Shown here piece by piece: positions 1 to 9,773 of a DNA stretch of 64,000 nt (positions are counted from its first letter, which is position 1; every line of letters begins with the position of its first letter). The DNA comes from Acytostelium subglobosum LB1 (lineage: Eukaryota; Evosea; Eumycetozoa; Acytosteliales; Acytosteliaceae), in assembly GCF_000787575.1 (NCBI RefSeq), contig NW_012236530.1, positions 124,001 to 188,000 of the forward strand, given 5' to 3'. Made by a program: the position numbers and the translations under genes. Under the pieces are notes generated by a model. It ran no database searches. It was not told the DNA's origin and saw only the letters and a list, made by a program, of their open reading frames with translations.

Positions 1-946
1 TGTTGATGAATGTGCAGTTGTTAATGAATGAAGACTTGATTGGGTTCCAATAGAGCAGACCTCCCTTTAGACCAAAGTTACTAAGTAGTTGATGTGGTGT
101 ATGTTAGTGCACGTGACTCGATCCAGTCAGCTGATCAATGATTATGACATACTCTTGGAAGGTACATGAGATAAAGTTAACGGCGATGGTGTCGGGATAG
201 ATGAAGATTGGGAATCCGATGTTACCAGAGGCATTTGCATTCTTGAAGGTGATGCCAATGAAGGTGTAGTTGGTGTTCTCGAGGAAGAAACGCGCGTGGA
301 AGGTGGTGTTGCTGGCATCAATGACGGCGTTCATTGGTGCTGGTGGCAATGGCAGCGTGACATTCTGGGTCAAAACGACGGGTGACGCCGAGCTGACAAT
401 GATTGTGGAGTAGGCATTGTTTGGATCGTAGTTATAGTCCAATCTAATACCACTAGAGTTATAATAGACTCCATCCGGTATCAAATAGATGTATCTTGTC
501 TCATTGGATGGGCAAGGTGAAGGTGAGGCGTTGGCAAAGTCCAAAGCAGACTTGAGATGGGAGCAAGGGCTGAGAGAGAGAGGGAGAGAATAGAGTATGG
601 TTGGTGTGTCAACATCGAGTCATCATTATCATCATCATCATCGTGCGAGTATGCATGCTGTCGCCACTGCAAGGACATCTCACGTCCAATCCCAAGTCAT
701 TCTGAATCTACATACTTTGTTCTTGAGCAATCTGTCTCATTCGTTGAGATGGATGAAAGCCACCAAACTGTTGTTGTTCAGATTGGAGTGTCGGGTGAGT
801 CAGTGGTCAGTCATTGATCTATAATTATAGCAAGCAACATGTTACTGTTATGCCTACATACCACATGATGAGTCGAAGGATGTTTGAGCCAAGGTGGTGG
901 CCAATGATGCCACCAGAATGAAAGATATCAACAATGACTTGTTCAT
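1..946 (-). CDS. secreted right-handed beta-helix protein, 3' end off window
   Basis: Spliced reading: exons 946-862, 767-716 and 569 downward; phases agree at both introns (861-768 and 715-570, each with a GT donor and AG acceptor). The protein begins with a signal peptide (MNKSLLISFILVASLATT) and continues with Asn/Ser/Thr-rich sequence rich in N-glycosylation sequons. Strand-turn units such as FIGITFKN and FISCTFQ are typical of right-handed parallel beta-helix proteins, which dictyostelids secrete in large families. A TAA lies in frame at 106-104, but the same frame then reads on with another unit (SSFINNCTFIN) to position 1. Removing 112-65 (48 nt, begins GTGCAC, ends AAAG, phase 0) would bypass the stop, so either a short weak intron or a true end is possible. 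No catalytic residues are visible; function unknown, probably extracellular or cell wall. Confidence 0.7.
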
Positions 947-1392
947 TGTTGTTATGATATGGTATGTATGAAGTGATGGAATGAATGAATTAAGATATGT
1001 ATATGATTGAACAATGGAAGGATGGATAGCTCGAATGAATGAGTGAGTGCAGTTTATTGAATGGAATCAAACACAAATGATTGGGATGTGTATTATTGAT
1101 CAAAGTGTGGTGTGTTGGTGGGAAGTTTGAGGGGTAGATGGTGAACGTCTGATTGTGTGATAATGTGATAGTAGGGGGAACGGAATACACACTTTAATTG
1201 AAATTAATCAAATTGATGGCCCAGGACTAGAACAAACTATCCCCAAATGCACCACGTTGCGAGCACAGATTTGACACTTATGACATGTATCACATCAATC
1301 AAACAAACGAACGAACCAGGCAAACTAAGAAATCAATCAAATCTAATTCTCGAGCTGAAGTATGAATATCAAGATGTATAACAACAACATGA
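947..1392. other. intergenic region
   Basis: Holds the upstream side of the secreted beta-helix gene and the 3' flank of the next gene on the same strand. It is AT-rich with ATGA/TGAA micro-repeats. No RNA gene or conserved reading frame was seen. Confidence 0.6.
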
Positions 1393-3282
1393 TTATGTTA
1401 TTATTGTAGTTGTATCATTGTCATGATGGTTGTCTCCACTGTTTCTCTTCAAGAGGTTCTTGACGAGTTTGAATAGGATACGCTGGTTGGTCTCTCTTTT
1501 CTCTTTGGAGTTGGTGAGGAGTGAGGTTGATGGTGTTGAGGAGGGGGAGGCGCTCGATGTGATCGCATTGGTGACGGAGGATGCCGCAGAGGAAAGGGTG
1601 GCCGCGGCAGTGGCTACGGCTGAAGACGGTGATGATGATCCCGTCGACGATGAGCTGGGTGAGAGTTGTGATAGCGCTGTGGACAGTGATGATGTCGTTG
1701 GATTCAGTATGGAGTTGGTGAGTGTTGTCAGTGCGTTGTTGGTCATGTTGACGTTGCTGCCGCCATCGCCAGTGCTGACGCCTTGCAGGAAGGCCTTGAC
1801 AATGTCTGGTGCTCCAATCTTTGGGATCTTCTTCTTGTTGTTCTTGTTGTTGAGGTTGTTGTTAAGGTTGTTCATCAACGACATGGGGCCGCCCGACGAC
1901 GAGGCAGACGTTGATGTTTGACTATGTACAGCGTGTTGGTTGGTGGTTTGGTTGAGCAGGGCTGAGCCAGAGAGTCCTCTCCTTGCCAGCCATGCTCTGA
2001 ACGCCTTCCAGAGGAAGGATGATACGATGGGCCACACGACAACCACAACGGCAACGACCAGTACCTTCCTTAGCAGTGTTGACTTGGGGCCAAAGAAGTA
2101 GAGGTATACACGTCGAACCAGAGATGTCTGTGGCTGTGGTCGTTGTGGCTGATGGGTGGTGTCAAGTGACGAGTTGTTTGACGACAGATGATGAGTCCGC
2201 AGCATTGATGTTGACGAGCAAGAAGACGTAGATGATGAGGACGATGAGTTGGAGTCATCACTATCATCACAATTATCATCGAGGTCAGCATTGATTGACA
2301 AGTGACCTGCGCTGCCACCATTGGCATTGAATCCAGTGCCTGTTGGCGAGTGACCCATCAGACGAGCCTTGTACGAGTCAATCTCGTGCTCCCAAAAGTG
2401 CTCACGTTGTGCCAACAGTGTCTCGTATTGGTGTTGACGCTCGAGCAGCTGGTGAATGTCATTGATGCACACAGAGATCCTGCGCTCGCTGTCCAGATCA
2501 AAGGGCGAGGTGGGCGCCGGCGCCTGACCCAACGACGCAGAGTCATTGAGACTGTTGTTGCTGTCGCTACTCGAGTCGAGCGCGTAGGGTAGCAGCGGTG
2601 TGTTGCCCTGGCTGTTGCGCTCATCACCAACGCCCTTCTCCAGTGTGGCCAGACGTTGAATCAGATTGTCCGATAAGTTCCTGAACTGATATATCTCCTT
2701 CTTCAACACACCGAGACAGACCTCCAAGTCCTCCTTTGTTGATACGGTCAACACACTAAAGTCTGAATTGGTATCAAAGAACTCTTCGTCCCCATCATCA
2801 TCATCACCATCAACATGATCCTTATTGTTTCTCTTTTTCTTTTGTTGTTGTTGTTGTTGTTGTAGTTGTTGTTGATACTTCTTTTGTTGCTTCTTTGATG
2901 AGGGTTGTCGCTGCTGCTGTTTTGATTGACTTTGTTGATTGACTATGTGTACATTTGATCTCTTGTTGTTGTTGTTGTTGTTAAGCATTGTGAATGACTG
3001 CTCATCATCATATAATGCACTGTTTATATTATGTCCATTGCCATTGCCATTGCCACCTCCACCTCCACCAAGTGAGAACATATGTATTGTGTCTGACAAG
3101 ATGTTGTTTGTAGACTTTGGTGATGATAATGGTGATATATAATTATATGTTGTTGATTGTGTATTGTTACGAGGTGATATCTTCATCATCATATTTGATG
3201 TTGAAGTAGGTAGTTGTTGTAATGATAACCAACCAACGTTATTATTATTGTTGGTGTTGGTATTATTCTGATTAGTATCCAT
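1393..3282 (-). CDS. single-pass membrane protein with FFAT-like motif, low-complexity
   Basis: Single exon, 629 residues, clear ATG at 3282. Layout: Asn/Gln-rich N-terminus (1-150); an acidic stretch leading into EFFDTNSD (about 167-174); a short helical segment (about 183-216); a second helical or coiled-coil segment with Trp (about 266-309); Ser/Asp-rich linker; one strong membrane span (about 404-425, LVVAVVVVVWPIV) followed by a basic flank; then a Ser/Thr-rich tail with KKKIPKIG. EFFDTNS with acidic residues before it resembles the FFAT motif (core EFFDAxE) that binds the ER protein VAP. Proteins with a FFAT, a coiled coil and a C-terminal anchor (for example animal ACBD5) act as organelle-ER tethers. 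No acyl-CoA-binding domain is seen, and a long tail follows the span, so it is not a classical tail anchor. The role as tether is inference. Confidence 0.75.
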   Translation of the reverse strand: MDTNQNNTNTNNNNNVGWLSLQQLPTSTSNMMMKISPRNNTQSTTYNYISPLSSPKSTNNILSDTIHMFSLGGGGGGNGNGNGHNINSALYDDEQSFTMLNNNNNNKRSNVHIVNQQSQSKQQQRQPSSKKQQKKYQQQLQQQQQQQKKKRNNKDHVDGDDDDGDEEFFDTNSDFSVLTVSTKEDLEVCLGVLKKEIYQFRNLSDNLIQRLATLEKGVGDERNSQGNTPLLPYALDSSSDSNNSLNDSASLGQAPAPTSPFDLDSERRISVCINDIHQLLERQHQYETLLAQREHFWEHEIDSYKARLMGHSPTGTGFNANGGSAGHLSINADLDDNCDDSDDSNSSSSSSTSSCSSTSMLRTHHLSSNNSSLDTTHQPQRPQPQTSLVRRVYLYFFGPKSTLLRKVLVVAVVVVVWPIVSSFLWKAFRAWLARRGLSGSALLNQTTNQHAVHSQTSTSASSSGGPMSLMNNLNNNLNNKNNKKKIPKIGAPDIVKAFLQGVSTGDGGSNVNMTNNALTTLTNSILNPTTSSLSTALSQLSPSSSSTGSSSPSSAVATAAATLSSAASSVTNAITSSASPSSTPSTSLLTNSKEKRETNQRILFKLVKNLLKRNSGDNHHDNDTTTIIT

Positions 3283-3939
3283 CTCTTTCTCTCACTTGAT
3301 TATTATTGTTTAACATGAATAACTAACTAACTAACAAATATTATATATATATGTGATGTATGATGATGAGATAGATAGATAGATAATAAGTGAGTGAGAG
3401 TTGATAGAGTGGAAGAATGAATGAGTGGGAATGGTGTCAACACCTCATAATTTAATAATGAGTGACAGTGTATGAGGTGAATCGTTGTCAACAAAGGTGG
3501 GAACCAAGTCGTTGATTGGGAGATTCTTTCAAAAAAAAACAAAAAGGGAGCCAATTCAGAATCATCAACGATCTCAAAGGTTGACGTTTCATCTTGATTG
3601 TTGGGTAACAATCTAATATATATAGATATTTTAATATTAATATATACAATCCAATCTATTAATCATTCTATGTCCTAAATCTATGTGAATGATTTTAGAT
3701 ATAAATGATTCATGATCATAAACTATATTTGGATCAACTCAAAGACAACAATGAATCCCACCACAGGTTTTGAACCGTGTTCCAATCAAATTGAGACAAA
3801 AGTGCCCAAATGATAAAAATGGGATCTTTGCAAGGAACAGAGACACTTACTCAACACGAATCTTATCTTATCTCATCATTACAACATAAAAGAGTAGTAC
3901 ACATACTAACAAAGTAATAACAATAAACAAACAACAAAC
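3283..3939. promoter_or_regulatory. divergent intergenic region
   Basis: Lies between two divergently transcribed genes (the FFAT-like membrane protein and the DUF2185 protein) and so must hold both promoters. AT-rich, with TATATATA at about 3344-3352 and 3618-3624. A 94-codon minus-strand reading frame at 3327-3611 has no family resemblance and is not annotated. Confidence 0.5.
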
Positions 3940-4886
3940 ATGTATGAAGTAGAGGATGTTAGTAAGTACCAAACAACGAATCACTCGCTCACCCTTGGAT
4001 GGTAGAACCTGACCCTTGCCATCTCATTCAATCAATCGATCAATCAGTTGAGAGAAGTTTGGCCTTCAAGTATACATTCACAGTCCCATCAGAACAACAG
4101 ATTGACAGACTGAAAGTTGGCGACCTGGTCAAATTGATATTCAGAGAGGATCCATCCAGTGAACAACAACAACAACAACAAGGTAGTACCGATGCCACCC
4201 TGAACCAATCTTGTATCCAAGTAGATGCACCACATGCAAGCAGTAGTACATCATTCTCGAATCCCTCCGCAACCAACAATAACAACAACAACAACTCATC
4301 AAGTGTGATCAATCAATCAACTACATTATCATCCACAACACAACAACAACAACAACAACCTAATAACAACAACAACAATGACACTAATAATGAATGCTTC
4401 ATCGAGAGGATGTGGGTATCAATCACACATATTGATGATGGACACAAGACATTCAAGGGAACACTGGACAACTCACCGTACAAAATGCGTACATTGACAC
4501 TTGGCGACACTGTATCTTTTGCCAGGAACCACATACTCGCGATCTATGACCAACCCAACGAGTCCTCATTCCTCACGGAGGAGCAACGTATCTTCACGTC
4601 ACAGTTCTGTCTTGTGTCGCGTATGGCACTGGACAAGAACCGGCAGGTTGGCTACATGTTCCGCGAGGATCCGATCAAGACCATCGCCAATGACAGTGGC
4701 TGGCGCATCTTCCAAGGTGACGAGTCCGACGAGTATCTGGCCAACCATGCCAACTTCCAAACAGTATCATTGGCCAGTGTACTCAACCAAGATGATACAT
4801 TCATCCATCTACTACACTATCCACCCGATTCATGCTTTGAGAAAGACGACAATAGCAAGGAGTGGAGGAAGATTAAGGATGAATAA
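3940..4886 (+). CDS. DUF2314 + DUF2185 (Imm33-like) protein
   Basis: Two exons, 3940-3961 and 4048-4886 (intron 3962-4047, GTAAGT...CAG, phase 1), giving 286 residues starting MYEVEDVIERSLAFKY. The N-terminal block with KVGDLVKLIF and, after a Gln/Asn/Ser insertion of about 80 residues, ERMWVSITHI...LGDTVSFARNHIL resembles DUF2314. The C-terminal block (about 193-275), with LVSRMALDKNRQVGYMFRED, SGWRIFQGDESDEYL and LLHYPPDSCF, matches the DUF2185/Imm33 pattern found in bacteria, often as immunity or housekeeping partners. The low-complexity insert splits the first domain, as is usual in dictyostelids. Biochemical function is unknown. An alternative start at the downstream in-frame ATG 3999 would put intron sequence into the protein and is less likely. 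Confidence 0.7.
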
Positions 4887-5117
4887 TAACCTTTGTTTGA
4901 TTGATAATATGTTCATTCATTCTTCTTCATTCTTTCCATGTTACCTGGCCAGCGCGCCAATCTCTTTACCAACTTGCCAACACATTCGGGAAGTTGATCA
5001 GTCACTGCGCCACACCTTCCATCAGAGTGACGACGTCACCTTTAAGCAAAGCATTGGCCTTCAATGAACAAGGTGGCACCCCGCATACAGACCCGTCAAT
5101 TCAAGCAAATGATAGAC

Positions 5118-5146
5118 GTCGAACCTTTGACATCCCAAAGGTCGAC
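5118..5146. repeat. imperfect inverted repeat (hairpin)
   Basis: GTCGAACCTTTG and CAAAGGTCGAC face each other across about 6 bases; the arms match except for one extra base. It sits in a non-coding, relatively GC-rich island. It could be a regulatory palindrome or a relic of a small element; nothing decides between them. Confidence 0.4.
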
Positions 5147-5444
5147 CAAGTGTGATGTTCGCAGGGAGCGAAGGAGGCCGATTTTGATCAAAAAATGAGT
5201 CCGATGACACATGGGGCCAGTGTCCGACCTTGCTCGTCTGACATCGAACCCCTCCCACCCCGCATAGGTTATACACAAAGAATCAGTGAGTTGGAGTCGA
5301 GAATCTGAAGAAAGTCATATGACTTCGATGTCATCTGATGGTCACATACGGCTCTCCGCCAATCCAATCAAAATCACTTGATCACAGATACAACCCATTT
5401 GTCTCTTCGACCGAAACCATGACATTACCATTCTTGTCCTAGTA

Positions 5445-5464
5445 CCCTAGGGTAGGGTAGGGTT
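5445..5464. repeat. short TAGGG tandem tract
   Basis: Three overlapping TAGGG units following CCC. Too short to be a telomere and placed between ordinary genes, so probably incidental or an interstitial relic. Confidence 0.4.
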
Positions 5465-5597
5465 GTTCCTAATACACTCTGATTGATTGATTGATTAATT
5501 ATAAATATACAACTTATTTGGTAATATTCAAATCATTAACAAATTATCTTAAGTAATAATTAATAATCCAATCAATTAAATAATAATACCAAACAAA

Positions 5598-5978
5598 ATG
5601 TTCAAGGTTATCGTCGCCCTCATCGTCCTCTCCTGCATCTACACTGCCAACGCCTCCACCTGTGCCACCACTGGATGCCCATCCAACCAAGCTTGCTATG
5701 GTGCCGCCGGTAGCGCTCCATCATGCTACACCTTTGGCAACTGTGGAATCGTCCCATGCCCATCTGGCCAATCCTGCCTCGTGATCAACGGCTCTGCCCA
5801 CTGCGTCGCCGCCTCTGTCTGCCCAACCTGCCCATCCAACACTGCTTGCTACCAATTCCCAGGTACCTCTGCTCCAGGCTGCTACACATACACCAACTGT
5901 GGAATCGTCCCATGCCCAGCTGGTCAATCCTGTCTCTCCACCCCAACCGGAGGTCACGCCTGCGTTGCTGCCTTCTAA
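5598..5978 (+). CDS. small secreted Cys-rich two-repeat protein, highly expressed
   Basis: 126 residues, intronless. Signal peptide MFKVIVALIVLSCIYTANA, then two repeats of about 50 residues, each with C-PSN-ACY, CYT(F/Y)xNCGIVPCP and GQSC motifs. The near-exact duplication of NCGIVPCP suggests a recent internal doubling. The cysteines are even in number within each unit and should form disulphides, so an extracellular, matrix, sheath or spore-coat role is likely, by analogy with the many small Cys-rich secreted proteins of dictyostelids. Codon use is strongly C-ending (ATC, GCC, CTC), like the actin gene at 16630 and unlike most neighbours, which points to high expression. The leader AACAAAATG fits a dictyostelid start. 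Confidence 0.8.
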   Translation: MFKVIVALIVLSCIYTANASTCATTGCPSNQACYGAAGSAPSCYTFGNCGIVPCPSGQSCLVINGSAHCVAASVCPTCPSNTACYQFPGTSAPGCYTYTNCGIVPCPAGQSCLSTPTGGHACVAAF

Positions 5979-6106
5979 ATAGTTTAGTTGGTTAGTTCAT
6001 TCACCGTTGTTACAATAAATTATTGTCACCTTCCTTTAATCCAAAAATAATATTATTATGCCACGTGATAGTACTGCAATCAGATGATTGATTGTTGATC
6101 AGCTGA

Positions 6107-7816
6107 TCACTTGGTAAGTAGTCCAAAGAGTTCCTTGATCAGAATTAAGATTAATACGATCCATATAAAGAAGTATTCTTCCCAAATTGATTGTAACTTT
6201 GGTATCCAACGATATTGATAATGATTATATGTTTTGGATAATAGTCCAGATCTCTTGATTGCCCTTGGTCCAACTCTACGACGAGGTGGTGATAGACCTG
6301 ATTCAATAAACATTACTCGAATATCATTTTGATCAGTCCATCCATGAATTTTCTTATTCCGCCTCATGATTACCAGTGCAGAGGGTGATCCAAGCCTTCT
6401 CAACTGTATACTGTCCAGATCATCCATAACACATCGTATATTAATTGTTGCCACACGTGGAGCTGTGAACAGTAGAGATGATGCCAACTGATGTAGACTT
6501 CGTCCAGGACTATAGTAGGTATTTCGTGTCAATGACAATGTATCTAGTTTGATCGATATTTGTCTTTTTCGAACCACTCTTCCTGGTTTGATTGAACCAA
6601 TAACCTCCATCGACTTGATCGACCCAGTCCTATGTCTCTCTGCATAGACCACCTGATTAAAGGTCTCCACTGCCAGTGTCTCTAGTGATGGAGGCAATAC
6701 AACATTCTTACAAGGTTGCGAATAACTGTAACCCATAGTAAGTTTGATCAATGAGTCTGGTAGCGAGCCTGCCGGCAGAGGTTGGTTGAACTGAACACCC
6801 AACACCAACGAGGTAAGTGATCTCGGTAGAACTCCAGGCCGGATAAACATGTTAGAGAACCCACCATAGTGGAAGTGTGCAAGATGTTCAGGCAGCAAAC
6901 CTGGTATGATCGGCCGCCTCTCTTTGATATACCATCTTAGTGATTCCAATGATTCTGGAAGCCATCCACCTGGTTGAAAGCCATCAAGTTGTTGCATCTC
7001 TCCGAGCCTCAATGTCTTTAGTGTCGTTGGTAGAATGCCCGGTGTGATTGATTCCATGAATTGGTCGCCAAACCTTAGATTGGTTAGCGAAGTTGGCAGA
7101 GGTGTGCTCATGAGCAGAGGCACACAATGGACAACGTCAAAAACTAACGATGTTAGAGATTGTGGCAATGGTGCATTGAGTTTAATACGACGGAGTTGAT
7201 ACAACTCCAAAGTAGTCAATGACACCAATTTGAATCCATTGAACTCGATTATATCTCCATAGAAATGCAAGATCAACGAGGTTAATGACGACCGTAGTGG
7301 CGCAGTATTAATAATATCAGGTTCCACAATATGCCGTTGGTTCGAAGGTTGATTGAGCTCTCCATAGACAATGGTCTGCAGTGTTGGGGGAAGTAATGAC
7401 TGTATTCCTCTACCATCTCCAGTGTCAATGTGAAGGGGATGTTTGAAACTCTTTCCCAATGTCAATGATCTGAGTGATGCAGGGAGAGGGTCTTTATCGA
7501 GTGGTGAGTTGTAGTTATCTCCAAGTATCAACTCTGTCAACGACTCTGGGAACTTTGTTATTGCTTCATTACAGTACATCTTTAGTGGAGAAAATGATGT
7601 TGTTGTTTGAGATGATGTTGTTGTTGATGATGATGAACCTTGAACTAATGATGGAGGAAGGAATAAACGACCTGAAGGAGACATCAACTTGTTCATAAGT
7701 AACAATAACAAACGTTTGCATGTCAATGAAAGACAAACAAAGTCTGAGATAGCATTGTATTCATTCTTCAATTGATATCCAATGTTAAGTATTACTAATG
7801 GCGGTAGTGACTCCAT
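6107..7816 (-). CDS. F-box/FNIP-repeat protein
   Basis: Start taken at ATG 7816 (MESLPPLVILNIGYQL); the frame is open 13 codons further upstream but that part lacks the F-box pattern. About 569 residues. The N-terminus carries a degenerate F-box (FVCLSLTCKRLLLLL), which in this family recruits Skp1 of SCF ubiquitin ligases. The body is a run of roughly 22-residue FNIP repeats of the form LPxSLxxLxxGxxFxxPL, a dictyostelid- and virus-associated LRR-like solenoid thought to bind substrates. The C-terminal end (about 430-569) is non-repetitive and ends in a hydrophobic stretch. Three more members lie in the window at 37850, 42246 and 47129. Confidence 0.85.
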   Translation of the reverse strand: MESLPPLVILNIGYQLKNEYNAISDFVCLSLTCKRLLLLLMNKLMSPSGRLFLPPSLVQGSSSSTTTSSQTTTSFSPLKMYCNEAITKFPESLTELILGDNYNSPLDKDPLPASLRSLTLGKSFKHPLHIDTGDGRGIQSLLPPTLQTIVYGELNQPSNQRHIVEPDIINTAPLRSSLTSLILHFYGDIIEFNGFKLVSLTTLELYQLRRIKLNAPLPQSLTSLVFDVVHCVPLLMSTPLPTSLTNLRFGDQFMESITPGILPTTLKTLRLGEMQQLDGFQPGGWLPESLESLRWYIKERRPIIPGLLPEHLAHFHYGGFSNMFIRPGVLPRSLTSLVLGVQFNQPLPAGSLPDSLIKLTMGYSYSQPCKNVVLPPSLETLAVETFNQVVYAERHRTGSIKSMEVIGSIKPGRVVRKRQISIKLDTLSLTRNTYYSPGRSLHQLASSLLFTAPRVATINIRCVMDDLDSIQLRRLGSPSALVIMRRNKKIHGWTDQNDIRVMFIESGLSPPRRRVGPRAIKRSGLLSKTYNHYQYRWIPKLQSIWEEYFFIWIVLILILIKELFGLLTK

Positions 7817-8076
7817 AACTATTATTACATGTATTAAATAATATTTGTTGATCAATTATTTGTTGAGTTTTTTGATCACTTTCCAATTCTGGCAAGTTGA
7901 TCAAAATATCTCGTTTTTTAGATCTAGAAATATCTTGATACATTACTTTTGCCGAGTTGTTCCTGGGATTGAAAGAGATTCAGGTATCCAATTATAACTT
8001 GAAAAGACTTATTTTTATTATTATCTCTATTATTATTATTCTCTCTATGTATGAATGAATATAGATATTAACAAAG

Positions 8077-9465
8077 ATGGACAAAGAAGAAGACAAATGT
8101 TATCGAGAAGTACCCTCGATTGACTTTGAAAGTCATTATCTCCTCGAACAAAAACAACAACATACCTCCAAAGGCAACAACACAGACAACAACAACAACA
8201 ACAACAACAATAATGATACTCATGAAGAAAGTATGGATGTTGATGAGTCACAACAACATCAAGCACAGCAGGTTACTCATGGAAACGATTTGGATGACCC
8301 ACCTCTAGTGTTGCACTTTACAAAGATGCACGGATGTGGCAACGACTTTATCGTCTTCCACATTGACAGTCTGATCAATGAGATTACCGGAGTGAGCATC
8401 AACCCTCCAGCACTCAGTGATCTCCAGCTCATTGCTAGATACCTCTGTGATCGCACGACAGGTGTCGGGGCCAATCAGATGTTGGTGATCACACCACCGC
8501 CACAAGACAGTGGCGCACAGTACCAAATGCTGATATTCAACGAGGATGGCAGCATGGCAGAGATCTGTGGTAATGGCACGAGATGTCTATCAAAGTTCAT
8601 CATCGACTATCAAGTGAAGCCCTATGGCAATGTTACCAACAATGGGACACAGGCATGCCATATCGTGAACAACAACATTGAACACAACCTTTGTCAACAT
8701 CTTGTGCCATTCTTCACAACGTTTGGACCGCTTCAATCACAAAGTCAATCACCCTATGGCGGATTCGATCCTCGGATGAGCTTCACAATCAAAACTGTTG
8801 CTGGCCTCGTTCACTCCTATCCATTGCCCACACATCCAGACAACAACTCGCGCACTCTCTGGGTCAAGGTGTGCATGGGACGTCCACAGGTTGCATCGAC
8901 AGTCGAACAGATCAACAACAACAACAATGTATATACTTCACCAAAGAGTACCAATGACTCTTGTCCATTCCTATCTCAACAACCGTCAACCAACACCAAG
9001 TTACTGTCGACCACCTCCAAGTTGGAGGACTATTGCAAGATGATACCTTACAAAGGACACTTTATCAACTCGACACTTGTCAACATGGGCAACCCGCACT
9101 GTGTAGTCCACCTAGAGTCCGTGGAGGACTTCCCAATGGATCACTATGGTGAGGTGATCGAATCGCATCCAATCTTCCCAGAGAGAACAAATGTTCAGTT
9201 TGTAGAGGTTTTGTCGCCGAGTGTTGTGCGCGCCCGTGTTTGGCAACGAGGATGCGGATCCACATCAGCATGTGGCACAGGTGCCTGTGCCATTGTAGTG
9301 GCTGGTGTACTACGAGGCAAGAACGATCGCAAGTGTACAGTTCAGATGGATGGTGGCAACATCGATGTCGAGTGGCGTCAAGAAGACGACAATGTATTCA
9401 TCAGCGGGCCAGCCACCACCACATTCCAAGGCACCGTTCGTTTCTTCCTCTCAGAGTTGGTGTGA
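8077..9465 (+). CDS. dapF: diaminopimelate epimerase family protein
   Basis: 462 residues, intronless. Residues 1-75 are a Gln/Asn-rich extension not found in bacterial enzymes. The rest matches DapF (PLP-independent interconversion of LL- and meso-diaminopimelate): FTKMHGCGNDF near 81, NEDGSMAEICGNGTRC with the first catalytic Cys at about 164, VNMGNPHCV, and STSACGTGACA with the second catalytic Cys at about 399. One family-typical residue differs: the usual ERG before the second Cys motif reads QRG (Gln about 390), where the Glu normally touches substrate. A Gln/Asn-rich insert lies around 280-315. DapF serves bacterial and plant lysine synthesis; D. discoideum is a lysine auxotroph, so substrate and role here are uncertain. 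Bacterial origin by transfer is plausible. Confidence 0.85.
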   Translation: MDKEEDKCYREVPSIDFESHYLLEQKQQHTSKGNNTDNNNNNNNNNDTHEESMDVDESQQHQAQQVTHGNDLDDPPLVLHFTKMHGCGNDFIVFHIDSLINEITGVSINPPALSDLQLIARYLCDRTTGVGANQMLVITPPPQDSGAQYQMLIFNEDGSMAEICGNGTRCLSKFIIDYQVKPYGNVTNNGTQACHIVNNNIEHNLCQHLVPFFTTFGPLQSQSQSPYGGFDPRMSFTIKTVAGLVHSYPLPTHPDNNSRTLWVKVCMGRPQVASTVEQINNNNNVYTSPKSTNDSCPFLSQQPSTNTKLLSTTSKLEDYCKMIPYKGHFINSTLVNMGNPHCVVHLESVEDFPMDHYGEVIESHPIFPERTNVQFVEVLSPSVVRARVWQRGCGSTSACGTGACAIVVAGVLRGKNDRKCTVQMDGGNIDVEWRQEDDNVFISGPATTTFQGTVRFFLSELV

Positions 9466-9510
9466 GCGAGACGTCGACCAAAAAGTAAAGATTGACATTG
9501 CCAAGATCCT

Positions 9511-9672
9511 CTCAAGAAACTGATGGATGCCTATTGCGAACGTGAATCAATCAATCCAAATTCAATACGCTTCTTGTATAACGGGAGAATCCAAGGAGAT
9601 CTAACACCAGCTGAATATAAGATGCGTAACAATGACATAATTGATATTATTATTGAACAACAGGGTTGTTGA
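9511..9672 (+). pseudogene. truncated SUMO-like C-terminal fragment
   Basis: 53 codons plus TGA in one frame, reading LKKLMDAYCERESINPNSIR at the start and ending IIDIIIEQQGC. This equals the C-terminal half of the SUMO-like domain of the gene just downstream (9774-10708). It has no start and no N-terminal part, and begins 45 bases after the dapF stop, so it is a 5'-truncated gene copy. It lacks a C-terminal Gly-Gly. Confidence 0.7.
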
Positions 9673-9773
9673 TGCCGAGATGGAATACTGCATAATAAAT
9701 GATGTTAAATACAAACCTTTCACAAACATTTATTTGTTTCCAAATATACAAATATTAGTACCTATAGATAATA

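Larger units (their letters stand above)
4887..5597. other. intergenic region with hairpin and TAGGG repeats
   Basis: Downstream of the DUF2185 gene and upstream of the small secreted gene. The middle (about 5050-5280) is less AT-rich than usual for this genome but encodes nothing recognisable. The proximal 120 bases before 5598 are very AT-rich and end in AACAAA before the ATG, as expected for a dictyostelid promoter and leader. Two small sequence features are listed separately. Confidence 0.5.

Noticed and set aside
1430-1921. 163-codon plus-strand frame with valine/glutamate runs
   Set aside because: Antisense of the Ser/Thr-rich tail of the FFAT-like gene; composition mirrors that tail.
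3327-3611. 94-codon minus-strand frame
   Set aside because: Lies in a promoter region, Ser/His/Ile-rich from simple repeats, no family pattern.
5445-5464. Interstitial telomere
   Set aside because: Only three TAGGG units, between ordinary genes; too short to support the claim.
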